NCBI GenBank assembly: GCA_028023455.1
Contig: JAQFVV010012396.1
Span: 22,382,750 to 22,446,749 of the forward strand
DNA from: Epiperipatus broadwayi
Taxonomy: Eukaryota > Onychophora > Udeonychophora > Euonychophora > Peripatidae
Length of the DNA stretch: 64,000 bases
Direction of reading: 5' to 3'
How positions within the stretch are numbered: position 1 is the first letter of the stretch; every line of letters starts with the position of its first letter. Positions 49,366 to 61,365 of this stretch are shown one piece after another. The position numbers and the translations under genes were made by a program. Below the pieces are notes generated by a model. The model was not told the DNA's origin, made no database searches, and worked only from the letters and a program-made list of their open reading frames with translations.

Positions 49366-50470
49366 TAAATAATAAGAACAATATAAAATTATCTAATATT
49401 CAAAGCTAATATTATAAGATATTCATATTTTTATTGGTAATCTTGGAAAATATTAAATTAATAATGTGTTCTGTCAAGATCTAAAGTTGGTTTTAGATTA
49501 TTTATTATTATTCAGAATAATAAAATTTGTAATTATTTTGTAGTAGAAATCACAGCAATAAGATTGAGTGAATTCATCAAAAATGATTCTACAGAAAACT
49601 CAATGACATATTAAAATAAATTCTATGAATATTATTTTTTTTTTTAATAATTTGCTGTTTAAGGTAAATTATATTAAATAAAATTTGTCAAATGGTTTTA
49701 TAAAGCCTACTGTTTATAATTTAAAAAATGAAACACTTCAAAATAAGTTAAATATTAATTACTATTTTTATAATATTAAATAATTAAAGATTGTTATTTG
49801 AATACATAAATATTGGGTATGTTTTCAAAACAAATTTAGATTAATTTATAATAGGTTTCAAATTTTAATGGCAGTCAAAAACAAGTTTATTAATATAGTT
49901 CACTGAAACTGTTGATGAAATTTCATTGGAGTTGGATTTTTTGGTAAAATCTTATCTGCGATAAACACAATTGTGCCACATAAACATAAATAATTTAAAA
50001 GCAAAAAAAAAATATTGATAATTCAGTAAACGAAAATAAAACCATTAATGATTATTTTTTAAAAAGTCTGTAATAGTTTCAAGATTTTGGGGAAAAGATG
50101 GAAATTAGCAAATTCCACAAATTTTGTCATAGTTGACAAATACTTTTTAGTTTGATGAACAATGTATCTCATTAAAAAAAGTGCAGTAATAAAATGTGTA
50201 ATGCAAAAGTTTAAAAATCTTGTGTCTCAAAAAATATAAAATATGGATGAGATAACTCAATTTTTTTCTAACTAAAATATATATTTTTGTCTCAAATTAA
50301 AGTATTTTTTTGAATTGTAAAAAAAATAAAAAAATAAACAACACAAAGTATAAAATCTTTTTGAACAAAAAGATAAAGTGCTTATCTGTAACATGTAAGG
50401 ATTCAAAGAACAATATCACATGATATTTTATATGCTTATTTTTATGTAAATAATATAAAGAAATGAATGT
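49366..50470. other. AT-rich intergenic DNA, no gene seen
   Basis: No feature recognised. Confidence 0.5.
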
Positions 50471-50600
50471 TAATATCTACATACATAAAGCATTAGTTTT
50501 AGATTTGAATCACACCATTCACTAGTGAAAGGCAAAATCCAGAAAGCAGTATAGGGATCAAACTATCAAACAACTACATCATCTGATGTCCATTAATTAT
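50471..50600 (+). repeat. diverged M1-like fragment
   Basis: CACTAGTGAAAGGCAAAATC and CAGAAAGCAGTATAGGGATC at 50,519-50,558 align with the M1 ribozyme region (CACTGATGAAGGCCACAAGC, CAGAAACTAGTCTGGGGATA). GATGTCCATTAATTA follows, like the M1 GGCATCCATTGATTA. The core is destroyed. Confidence 0.5.
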
Positions 50601-53600
50601 ATAGATCTACAGTAGATAGATCTATAATAGGATGAAAAGTGATCTTGAATATAATAAAAAAAATATATAGAAGTCAATTTTCTAATATATATAATACAAT
50701 GGTGTATATCATTATTTTCTGGTAATTAATTTGTTTTTTTTTTTTCACTTTTTTGAGTCTTTAATATTCCATATATTTAACTTATCATGGTCTTATTATA
50801 TGTTTTATGCAGTCTTTTTGAAAACAATTTTAGACTTTAATTATTCACTCTATAATTATTTTCTTCAGATATGTCCATACCAGGTTCATTTTATACTATT
50901 AATTTATTTCCAAAACTGTCAGTGCCTTTACTTTTGCAATTCATTTTATATTTTTAAATGGCTTTTCTTAACTTTTATCCCTTCTTATTTTGCTACCTAG
51001 TACAAAGATGTAGTATTGCTTTTATATTAAATATTTATATTCTAGTCCTTTTGTAGATATTGGCAGAGCATAGGTATTAGTAAAGGCTTGTTTTTTGATA
51101 AGCAATCATATTAATTTTTTACATATTTCTAGTAAAAGCACTTCATTAAAATTTATTTTTATGTTTATTTCATGCATTATATTTGATAATTTATGCAAAA
51201 TATTTTAGCTGATAATTTATCAGCTTTGTTATTCTCAATTTTTATTTTTATTTTCTTTGAAACCAAATAAACTATTTATTATAGTCATATATATAATGTA
51301 ATGGTTCAAATTGAGCTCAATATGGTGTTATTTGACATAAGAAAGTGGCTATAGTGTTAGTTAATAAAACCCAACTAAAAAAGTAGAAGATAATATAGTG
51401 ACAATGGTTATAATAATTTGTTTGTATTTACAGAATACATCTTAATTTAATAGGGGGAGGGGATTTGTTGTGCATTTTATCAGTCTAAAGTTTTTATTAT
51501 ACATGATAGCATTAATATTTCTAATATGAAATAATGCTATTACAATCATGCTACTTATTGGTATTTATTTTTTTAGATGTAAATATAATTGTAAGCATAT
51601 GCATCCATGCCAAAATGATGTATTTAATACATAACGAAATTATAGCTATTTTATATAAATTGATTATTGAGTAAGAAAAAAGATAAAATAATACAAAATT
51701 TTATTTTGGTTATAATTCAAATAATTTCTTAATAAATTTTTTTGTTTGAAGATAAAGGGGGGAAATGTATCTTTCCCTATTTTCTTTTGTATAAAAAAAT
51801 AAAAAAATGTATTTTAGATAGCATTAGTAAAAAAGTGGATATATAATTTTATTTTATACCACTAATCTTTTGATTGAATTCTTAATTCACATTCTGTTAC
51901 ATATATGTATAAAATTCAGTAACGATTTAATGATATAAAATTAAACTAACTAAAACTGATTGGAGAGAGATACATTGTACTTTTATATATAAAAAAGGAT
52001 ATAAATAGGTATATAATAAGTCTTTCACTCTTTTTTGATTGTAGTTGGGCATTACTCATCATATTTCTGGTACATTGAAAAGACAATTAATGATACAATT
52101 ACTAGATTATAACCATTAAAACTATATCAGCAAAATAATAGACTATCAATGTTAGGATTTATGTCTGATACTATCTTTTGTTTTAAAAGTCAATTATTAA
52201 AGATGATAACAAGAATTATTAATGGAATTAAGAAAATTGTAATGCATTGTTAACCTATTCAAATTCAGACATTTTCTATCATTCCACGTGGTGAAAATTG
52301 TGAAAATGTTCAATCATTCACTTCTATAGATTTCAAGAAATTGGACATAACATCTTTTTAATTTTCTTTTATAAATAAATAATATTATAAAAAATCATGT
52401 TTGACCTTTGTATATATTTTTTAAAACTGACTTATAAATATGAATAAACAAAATAAAAATATCACCAACAATTTTAGTGTATTTTACACTTTCAAAAAAT
52501 AAACATTTTTTAAAGTTTTTTTTTTAATATGAACGAATAAAAGTGAATTTGTGATAAATCTATTAAATTCTGGTTTAAAATCTGAAATTTTTAAAAAATT
52601 ATTAAAATATTTGAAAAAAATATCTAATATATGGTGATTTGAACAAATAATGTCCTACATTAGTAATGAGTTTTACTTGAAGCATCATCAAAAAAAAATA
52701 TGTCCTTAGAATAAATTTTCCCTCAAGAACAATAAAATAAAGATGATTGATACTTGCTAAAAGACTATAAGATATTGCCTCTTAAGACATTTTTCAATTA
52801 AAAAGCTGATTTTATGATATTAAATTTTTTTTTACATTAATATGATTTATAATCTAAAACAGTGCAATTTCTATGTTTTCTCAGAGACAAATACTCAATG
52901 ATTCTTAATGAATATGGGAATTAACAAGTTAAACCATAGCATGTCATATGAACTATGAACTATGCAGTTTTTCTGCTGAATATTTTTACTGATTGCCTAT
53001 ATAAAAAAAGAAAATGAAAAAAATCATAAGACCTATCCATTATCTCCTCATGATGACAAGTGCCCCTTTCACCTATCATTACAATAAAAATATATTTTTT
53101 GACTAATTAATATAATTGTGGGTGTGTAAAACTAAAATTATATAGACATTATATTTTGAAATGACATGGTATTATGAAAATTTTGGAAGTGACATGGTAT
53201 CATGGCATAAGTGGACCTACAGTCAAATTTACATTGAAGAGTAAGAAAAAATTATTTTTTAATAGAAATTATTTCTAGAAGGCCTGCTAATATTATATAT
53301 ATAATTTTAATCTTGAGATTAATTTATTAACTTATTAATTTTTTGATGATGTTTTTTGATATGAAAGTCAATTTACTTTCTATTGAGAGAAATAGCTAAC
53401 TTTTATTTTTTATATTTAATTCTAATATTTTAATTCCAAAAAACCTAGATGACTGAATACATGAAAAAGCAGCAACTTGAAAACTTTTAAATCTTGTTTT
53501 GATGGCCTTCTACTCATTCTTAGCAGTCTCCAATATTCCAATATTGTTTAGAGAAAATATTTTGAATGTCTAAAAACTTGATTTTTTTGTGAAGTTTATT

Positions 53601-54841
53601 AAGATTTGTTGTTATTTTTGCACAATAATTGTGCAATAATTATTAAAAATTAAAAATACATATTATTTTACATATTTATTTTGTATGTAAATGTTTTATT
53701 TTGAAAAATAAGATATATTTTTACTGTATAGGCAGTTATAAGCTATTTGCTAAGTATCATCATTGATTATCTGTTCTAATATATTTCAATAATTTTAAAA
53801 TTATTAAAAACTTTAAAAGCATAATTTTATAGATTTATCAGATATTGATAATTATTCTTTAACATTTTAAATACAATTGTCAAATAATAAAGATTTCATT
53901 AATTTTTTAAAATGAGATTTCTCCTGATAGTTGGAGATGTAATACAGTTATTGGTTTGATTGTGATGTAATTTTTTTAATATTTTCAGAAGTCCTATGTG
54001 AATTTTTAGAACTTCTCTCATTTTTAAACAAAAATATCTATCAAATTAAGGAAAACTTATTATATTCTGATAAATAATAATGATGCAATATTAAAATTAA
54101 CATTGAAAGCTTTCAGACTGGGAAAATAATTTAAATTCTTACAGTGCTACAGCAATACAAAAGGGCTAATATCTTATCTGTAGTATAATGAAATTTGCAT
54201 TTTTGATAAATTGAGTATACAGAATATATATATACTTTTTGCATTTATTTTATATTACATCTTTATTTAAATTTGTGTATGAGTAAAACATAAATATATA
54301 TGTATGTATGTGCATACAATTGAATAAATTGTATTCAACTATTATTAAAATCTGTCTGTTTGTGTTTGATATCAATTCAAGCAAGCATTTATAAACTTTA
54401 CAGCTGTTTCTCAACAATTTTGTTTTTTATTGAGAAAAACTAGATTGTAAAGGAAATAACCAAAAAAGGATTGGAATTAGCAAAAATACTTTTCAGTCAG
54501 ACAGAATCCTTTCTTAATTAAAAGTGATGCTTATAAATCAATTAATGGCCCATAAACATAGCATTTAATTGATGAAATATGATAGATTAAATTCATTAAC
54601 TCATTTACTGTCTGCTTCAAATATACTCATTGATAAATTTAACTCACTCTAAAACTGGCAAATTTTACATTATCATAATGAATTTACACTCATTTTAAAG
54701 CTTAAATGTACCGTAAAATGTTGCCCTCTCTAGAATTATTTTGCAAGTAAAAACTCAATAATGTATAGATTTGAAGGTACAACAATGGGAGAAGGCATAC
54801 TTTCTTAGATGCTGATTGGTTGGTTCTTATTTTGAACAAAA
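50601..54841. other. AT-rich intergenic DNA, no gene seen
   Basis: The ORF at 50,731-51,000 (+, 89 codons, starting in a poly-T run and Phe-rich) has no family motif. GGGGGGAAATGTA recurs at 51,757. No RNA or transposon domain seen. Confidence 0.45.
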
Positions 54842-55245
54842 AAGAGCACCTGTCAATAATTTTCACTCCTCCAACTTCTTTGTTTTGATTTTGAAAAGGA
54901 AAATTAATGTTTTAGAATGTTTTTTAATATTTATTTACATATTATAAATTATTTTGGTAAAATATGCTGAAAATAAAATTATTTTATAAAAATAGTTAAG
55001 AGTTTAGTAAAAAATATTTACTTTTACACGAATGTAAATTGAAAAAGATCTCAGCACTTGTCAACAATTTTCATTGCCCCAAGCTCTTTATTTGATTTCC
55101 AAACAAAAATGAATGTTTTAGAGTATTTTTTTTACATATTATAAATTTTGATAAAATATGCTGAAAATATAATGATTTTAGAAAAATAGTAAGATTTTAG
55201 TAAAAAAATTCTTTACTTTTACATGAACATAAATTGAGAAGAAAA
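54842..55245. repeat. two-copy tandem repeat, ~200 bp units
   Basis: The units start at about 54,844 (GAGCACCTGTCAATAATTTT) and 55,051 (CAGCACTTGTCAACAATTTT). Both continue with TTAATGTTTTAGA-like sequence, TTTACATATTATAAATT, AAAATATGCTGAAAATA and TTTACTTTTACA(C/T)GAA(T/C). Many substitutions, so old. No coding content. Confidence 0.7.
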
Positions 55246-55941
55246 ATCACTGACGTACTCAACATTTTTTAATAGGTTATGAGGGTTTTTCTGAGGTTCT
55301 CCACTATAAAATATTTTTATAATTATAAATATAAATTTATTTTTGAAAAACTTTCATCCACTTTCATATTGTGACAAATTATTAATTTGCTTTTTACAAA
55401 CAAAACTAAAATGAATATAATATTAAAAGATGAATATATTTTACTTCTGATTGTGTAATTGACCAATCAAAAGTTTGCAACTTTAATTCACTAGGCCAGT
55501 AGGGATTTAAATCAGGTAAAGTGTTAAAGTGATGTGATCATTGATAGTGTCACAGGATATGATGTATTGAATAAAATTATACCTAAAATTATTAAAATTT
55601 CTAACATGACAATTTCATGATTGGATGAAATGCTATTAAATATAATAGTTTTATCAGTGAAATGCTATTCAATATAATAATTCATTTATACATTAGAATG
55701 TAACAGTGCAGTTTTAGAAAAAATTACAAAACCAGTCTATTTGACACAAATGTGTATCATAGATGAATTTTATGTGATGCTGACTAAACTGTTATCACAT
55801 GAAATACTAACAGAAATAAAGAGGTAAAAAAATAAATAAAACATGTACCCAAATTAAATGACAACCAACCCATAACTGGTTCAAACAGAGACTTCCTTTT
55901 TTTTTTATTGACATTTATATACCATTATATATATATAAAAT
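55246..55941. other. intergenic DNA, no gene seen
   Basis: A short internal duplication near 55,615-55,680 (AAATGCTATT(A/C)AATATAATA twice) is the only structure noticed. Confidence 0.45.
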
Positions 55942-55944
55942 ACA

Positions 55945-56129
55945 TATTTTGCGGGTTCATCCATGTTAAAAACTTTTAATATCAATATACTGACATTTCG
56001 ACTTGGTCACACAAGCCATCCACAGAGTTGTGGATGGCTTGTGTGATATATACGTAGTATATTGATATATAAAATTTTATACATGGATGAACCTAATATA
56101 TATATTTTATATATTTAACCCGTGCAAAT
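55945..56129. mobile_element. hairpin MITE
   Basis: The core is an 18-bp perfect stem, TCACACAAGCCATCCACA at 56,007-56,024 and its complement at 56,029-56,046, with a GAGT loop. Outer pairing includes ATATCAATATACT with AGTATATTGATAT and TTCATCCATG with CATGGATGAA. At the ends TTTGCGGGTT (55,949) pairs with AACCCGTGCAAA (56,117). No ORF. Confidence 0.8.
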
Positions 56130-57839
56130 CTTCGTTTTAACATATATATATATATATTCTAACCAGTTATCTACAGTTTCATTAAAAATAATTAGAAAGT
56201 TGGCAGCATGTTTCTCAAGTTTAGTTTAGGGTTATATGATTAATGAGTAAAATAATATTTAATTTCCCATGCATATTTCTTTTATAATAATAATGGGTCT
56301 TCAATTGGCTAAATATTTTAAGTCCCAATATCATAGTGTAAGAATTCTCAATCACTAAATTTGTTAAATAACAATATGATTTTAATAAGTGAATATTTTA
56401 ATTCATATAAATGCTTGTAGAATGGAGATAAATGCATAAAATAATGTAAACAGATTGTTTTTTTCTCTTACTAGTAATTATAATTAATTAATACTTTTAA
56501 TTTAAATTATAAAACTACGCTAAGAAAAAATAATTTTCTTTTTTTTGCAAATTATTGAATAAATCTTAATTTTAACATTAAAAGAAAGGTAAAGTTTTAT
56601 GTTTAATAGTATTTTAAAAAAAAGGGGGGGGGGAATAAGATTTTAATAGTTTTGGTAAATTTTATTTTAATTTGTCAGTGTTGTTGTTTTTTTTTCCTTT
56701 ATCTCTTTTTATTACAAAAAAGTCAAATCAGTATAATTGATTGATTATCTTGTTTTTCTTTTTGTAAAAAAAAAATTAATTAGAAAGAAGTGCCAAGAAT
56801 TTTATGATGTTATTTCAAGTTTTTGCCTTGTTTTAATGTCTATAATTAAGAAAGGAAATAGTTAAACAATTGTTTTTTTTAAAAAAATATCTAATTGGTT
56901 GTTATAAAAATTATAAAGTTAGAGACAGATTGTGATTGGCTTGTAGTCATGATTGTTCTAGGCAAAAATAGGCATGTGAAAAGAAGAATAACCAAGTATG
57001 TGGTAAGAAGTAAACATTCCTAACTTCTCTGTTGAAAAAAGAGCAGTCAAGTCTTAATCCAGCTAATAAAAAAAAGAAGAAAAAGTCTTAACCAAGTATT
57101 GCATAAAATAACAATTTTTAATCAAGCTTTTAACATCCTATGAGTTTAGTCATAAAGTGGTTTGTACATTGAAAACCATATCCTAAATTCAGTTACATGC
57201 TAGACATCATTTTTCTCTATGTAACCTGCCTTCAGTGGATTAAAATTGTAGAAAAGAAGTTACCACCTAAAGTAATTTGAAACCTTGTCTTCACCCAAGT
57301 CCAGAAATGTCTATATGTGTTAGTCTCACCTGGAAATTTTAATGAAAAGAAATGGATAAAATTTACTATTTTATCATAAATATACTGCACATCAGGAAAA
57401 AAACAAATTAATCATGTTCATGTATAGCCTTAAATAAAAAAATTCACTGAAAATTATAATTGGAAAGAAGAAGAACTCAAAAGAATAAAACCATGGTTAA
57501 ATTTATTTTTGTGTACATACTGTATTTTTATTAATATAAAAAAGGAGATTTTTTTCTTATATAAAAGTAATATTTTTTTTTGTTTTTATAAAAAACTGAT
57601 AATTTTGAATATTTTTATTAATGTTTTCAAATTGTGAAACATTTTTTTTATCTCTTCAATTTTCTCTTAAACTTACGATTTTTTTTAAAAAAAATTGTTT
57701 TTTAAATTAAAATTTTTAAAACATTGCCCTCCTTTACTGCTCCAAGTCTCAAACAAATTCATAATCAAGAGATTTACATGATAAAATTTAGAACCTAAGT
57801 TTCTTGACTTCCTGATAAAAATAAATATAGAAGCCTTAC
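56130..57839. other. AT-rich intergenic DNA, no gene seen
   Basis: G10 tract at about 56,623-56,633 after a poly-A run. The minus-strand ORF at 57,685-57,885 is not supported by motifs. Confidence 0.45.
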
Positions 57840-58440
57840 CAATCAATAATTTTCTTCTTGTCAGAAGAGGGCTTTCAAGAATCAATTCAAGATGACCTCT
57901 CTGTGGCAGGACAGATGAAACAACAAGTCACTTCATCTCAGAATGCTTTGCACTATGAGATCTCCAATCCATGTTACTAGATATTATAAACTCATTAATA
58001 AGTAGCATCAAAAAAGGAGACTATCCCTATATTAGAACCTCTAACTTTTTGTTGTTTACATTTTGGGAAGTCAGATTTAAACTATGCTTCAGGCAAGAAT
58101 ACCAAACACCACACACTGATATTAAACAATATTATAAAAATAAAAGAGAGATGTAAAAATCACCCTGCTAGTGATCTATGATGCCACCTGGGAACTCATC
58201 AAGATCTAAGAAAGGAGGACAAACAAAGTCTATATTAAATCTGTCATCACTCACTTAAAATTGAAAGTATATTGTGATTGAATAGCCTGCATCCATCTCA
58301 ATATATTACTCACTACCACACAATACAGTAAATTTCATAAGCCTATAATACGCCTGGAAAGAAATCAGGATAATTCAAGAGAAAGAAAGCTGGAGATATA
58401 GAAAAAATGATTTAAGTGACACTCTCAATATTATCTAACA
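57840..58440. other. less AT-rich block, possible decayed coding element, unassigned
   Basis: This ~600-bp block is less AT-rich than its neighbours and its plus strand gives short coding-like pieces in shifting frames, such as FWEVRFKLCFRQEYQTPHTD and IKQYYKNKREM (in the frame 57,971-58,156). I do not recognise the family. It may be a decayed retroelement, but no RT, integrase or transposase motif is visible. Confidence 0.3.
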
Positions 58441-59892
58441 AGCTAGTATGTCTCCAATTCACATTTATTTATTAATCAAATGTTATTAGAATTAAATAGC
58501 CTTGTAACCATTGGAAAATCCAAAAAATATTTTGTTATTAAAAAAAAACTTTTCCATATCCACTGGAAACTTTCTAAAGAGAGATTTTAATTAACATAAT
58601 TCCACAATTTTCTGATGTCTATCTGAAGACAGAAACTATAAACAATTAATTAACAATTATATCAACTTTAAATTTTAAAAATGTTTAAACCAGTTATTTA
58701 ACAAATTGAAATATAATAAACAAAAAAATATATGTCATTTTAAACATAATAAAATTTACATTGTTTAATAAAAAATAAAAATCTTACCAAAAGGCTAGTT
58801 AATTAAGTGAAATCAAAGATTGTTATCTTTGATTTTGAAAGTATTGTTCTACCAACTCTTAGTTATTTTAAAGAAATAACATAATTAAAAGTTAATTTAT
58901 AAATAAAAATCAACTGATTGACTATAATTTTTATGAATATATATATATATAAATATATATGATGAAATGAATGTTTAAAATTTCATACTATCATGTCATT
59001 TGTTGTTTATTGTTAGTCAATTAGTTATTAAATAAGTGTTTTAAAAATATTTTAGTCCTAATTTCTTTATTCTATCCAATTTCTGTTTCATAAATTGCAG
59101 TGTGTGTGACTTTATTTTATGACAGTTTGGTGTTCTAGGATTTTTTAAATGATCCCAATAAAACTATTTAGTTATAGTAAGTAAACCTAAAAATTATTTG
59201 AGTGATTTATAATAAGATGCTTTATTTATTTATTTATCTCATTCTCACAGTGATAGTTTGTAGAGTTCATGCTTTCTGAACAAGATTTGTGTACAACAAC
59301 ATTATAGAGTAGTGATTATGTTTAGTGTTATGGATATCCAGATGATGATAGTGACCCTGGTTGGTGCAAAAGAAATATCCTTTGAAGTCCATTCACTACA
59401 TTTTATTTGTTATTTCTTTAGAAATTTAGTTTATAGTTTGCCAGCACATTAATGGTACTAAGTGACCAGAGCATTTGTGACGGTCAGTATGTTTTTAGTA
59501 TTTTAGTATTGTTTGACTTATTGTTGTACTTTGCTGGAGTCACACATAAATATGTGCATCCAGATAAATATTGTTTGCATTCCTGCCCTAGGTTTGAGTT
59601 AAATAATTAGCCTGGCTTATTGTGGATTACTTTCAAATATGGTCAGAAGATTGACTGTTGATTTATTTTTATTGTTGGTCATTCATGATGATGAATGATT
59701 ATTACTTTGGTATAATGTTGGTGAACTTATAGTTAGTTTTTTGCTAATCTCTCATTCCCATTACTTTTATATTTAATTTTATAATTTGTTTATTGGGGGA
59801 TAATGATGGTTTCTCATCTCATGATAATTCAGCCCTAACATGGTGTACTGTTACAAATGGTAAGATTATCCTTCATTAATCTTTTATTTTTT
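58441..59892. other. intergenic DNA, no gene seen
   Basis: A+T-rich to about 59,080, then slightly less so. A short (TA)n lies near 58,938. No gene recognised. Confidence 0.45.
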
Positions 59893-59903
59893 GTACTGTT
59901 ACA

Positions 59904-59939
<36 letters not shown>

Positions 59940-59951
59940 TGTAACAGGTAC
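59893..59951. repeat. palindromic TA hairpin 1
   Basis: GTACTGTTACAGTATATA pairs with TATATACTGTAACAGGTAC across a (TA)n core, with one extra G on the right. GTACTGTTACA also occurs once more, at about 59,843. Confidence 0.85.
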
Positions 59952-59964
59952 ATAAAAATATAAA

Positions 59965-59977
59965 TGAGATATGCAAC

Positions 59978-60013
<36 letters not shown>

Positions 60014-60026
60014 GTTGCATATCTCA
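59965..60026. repeat. palindromic TA hairpin 2
   Basis: TGAGATATGCAACTATTAT and its exact complement flank a (TA)n core, only 13 bp from hairpin 1. The short ORFs on both strands here are products of the palindrome. Confidence 0.85.
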
Positions 60027-60090
60027 CTACTATGTTCATAGCATAAAGTTCAAATTTGAATTAACTTTGGGATCCTTTTATGTTGGCTTA

Positions 60091-60181
60091 TGGGGATTTT
60101 ATGCACAAGCCTTCTGGCATCCACTGATTACTCTGGCTTGCACTGAGTGGCAATATGTATAGAGAATTTTGCCTTGTTTAA
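60091..60181 (-). repeat. M1 terminal fragment
   Basis: TGGGGATTTTATGCACAAGC, CTTCTGGCATCCACTGATTA and CAATATGTATAGAG match the M1 arm between ribozyme and end, finishing with TTTTGCCTTGT-TTAA. The ribozyme is missing. Confidence 0.8.
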
Positions 60182-60973
60182 AAAAACAAATACTATAAAA
60201 AAAAATAAGCAGAAAATCGAGTAGCCTTGGGTGCAATATCAATTTGTTTTCTATTTTACTGGAGATAGTTGCTGAAGAAACTTTTGTTTACAGTGAATTA
60301 TTTAAACATTCTTTATTTTAAATATTTTAAAACATATATAATTGAAAATATATAAAGCTACATCTACACTTAGCAAAATGCAAATTCGGAAATATTTTAG
60401 TTTGAAATATTTTTTAATTAATAATTTCAATGTAGAAATTAAAAAGTGAATATGTTTCTGGATTTCTGCCTGGAATTTGGTTAAATTTAATTTTTACCTC
60501 ATTCCATTTAGTTACTGACAAATTTGCGGTTATTTTTAACAGTTAAATTTGTCACAGTTGCTAATAAATAAAGATTTCAATTATTTTTACTAATAAAAGA
60601 CATCCACTTTCATGAATTTTTTAAAAATTTAATTAAAATAAAAATGCAGCTAATTTTTCTACTTTTTATATGATACAATTTATTTAAAAGTTATAATTAA
60701 ATGAATCTTTTTATTTATTTATTAAAAGTTACATTTAAAATGAGTAATTGTATTTTATGTTATATATATATCAACTTATATTATAAATCCACTTATTCTA
60801 AATAAAAAAGTGAACATGCAGTTAAATCTATGAAAACCAAAAATATCCAAAAAATGTTGGAATTATAACAAATGTTTAAAAGAAATATATTAAGGATTTT
60901 CCAAATGACAGAAAGAATGCTGGGTAACTAATAATTACAGAAGGTAAAAAAGAAAATTTTAAAAATATGAATC
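60182..60973. other. AT-rich intergenic DNA, no gene seen
   Basis: No feature recognised. Confidence 0.5.
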
Positions 60974-61365
60974 TTAGCCAATAAACATCACATGACCACC
61001 ACCTCTTATGTTTGTGTATAACTTTTGTTAAAACAGGAAAAAAACTCACTATATGTATTGCCACACACAGCAAGCTAGAGTAAACAATGGATGCCAGAAG
61101 GCTTGTGCATAAAATTCCCATCTAATGCTCTAATGTCTACTCATCCAATATCCCCAGACTAGTTTCTGGCTTGTGACCTTCATCTAGATGCAGTGCTCTC
61201 AGATCCAAGGCTCCTCACTGATGAAGGCCACAAGCCAGAAACTAGTCTGGAGATATTGAATGAGTAGGCACTAGATGGAGATTTTATGCATAAGCCTTCT
61301 GGCATCATTGATTACTCTAGCTTGCTGTGTGTGTCAATATGTATAGTGAGTTTTGCCTGTTTTAA
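60974..61365. mobile_element. M1 hammerhead fold-back element, compact
   Basis: The left flank AGCCAATAAACATCACATGA leads to TTAA-AACAGG at 61,028. The left arm keeps AGCAAGCTAGAGTAAAC and CCAGAAGGCTTGTGCATAA and runs through a truncated ribozyme (about 61,149-61,184, minus sense, lacking its first bases). Near 61,187 it switches to the inverted right arm with a complete ribozyme and ends GAGTTTTGCCTGTT-TTAA at 61,365. The two arms pair over about 150 bp. This is one of the better preserved M1 copies. The minus ORF at 60,876-61,121 is a shadow. Confidence 0.9.
61201..61263 (+). ncRNA. hammerhead ribozyme candidate, M1 (best core)
   Basis: CTGATGA is at 61,218-61,224, stem II A-GGC-CACAA-GCC-A at 61,225-61,237, GAAAC at 61,238-61,242, and GTC at 61,245-61,247. 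Stem III would be only AC/GT with a two-base loop. Stem I has inner TCCTCA (61,212-61,217) against TGGAGA (one C.A mismatch, one G.U). Outer ATCCAA (61,203-61,208) pairs with TTGAAT (one mismatch). An internal loop lies between them. All core nucleotides are intact, but position 10.1-11.1 is A.A instead of the usual G-C. Confidence 0.62.

Noticed and set aside
50731-51000. 89-codon Phe-rich ORF as a membrane protein
   Set aside because: It starts in a poly-T run, and hydrophobic composition is expected from A+T-rich DNA. No family motif.
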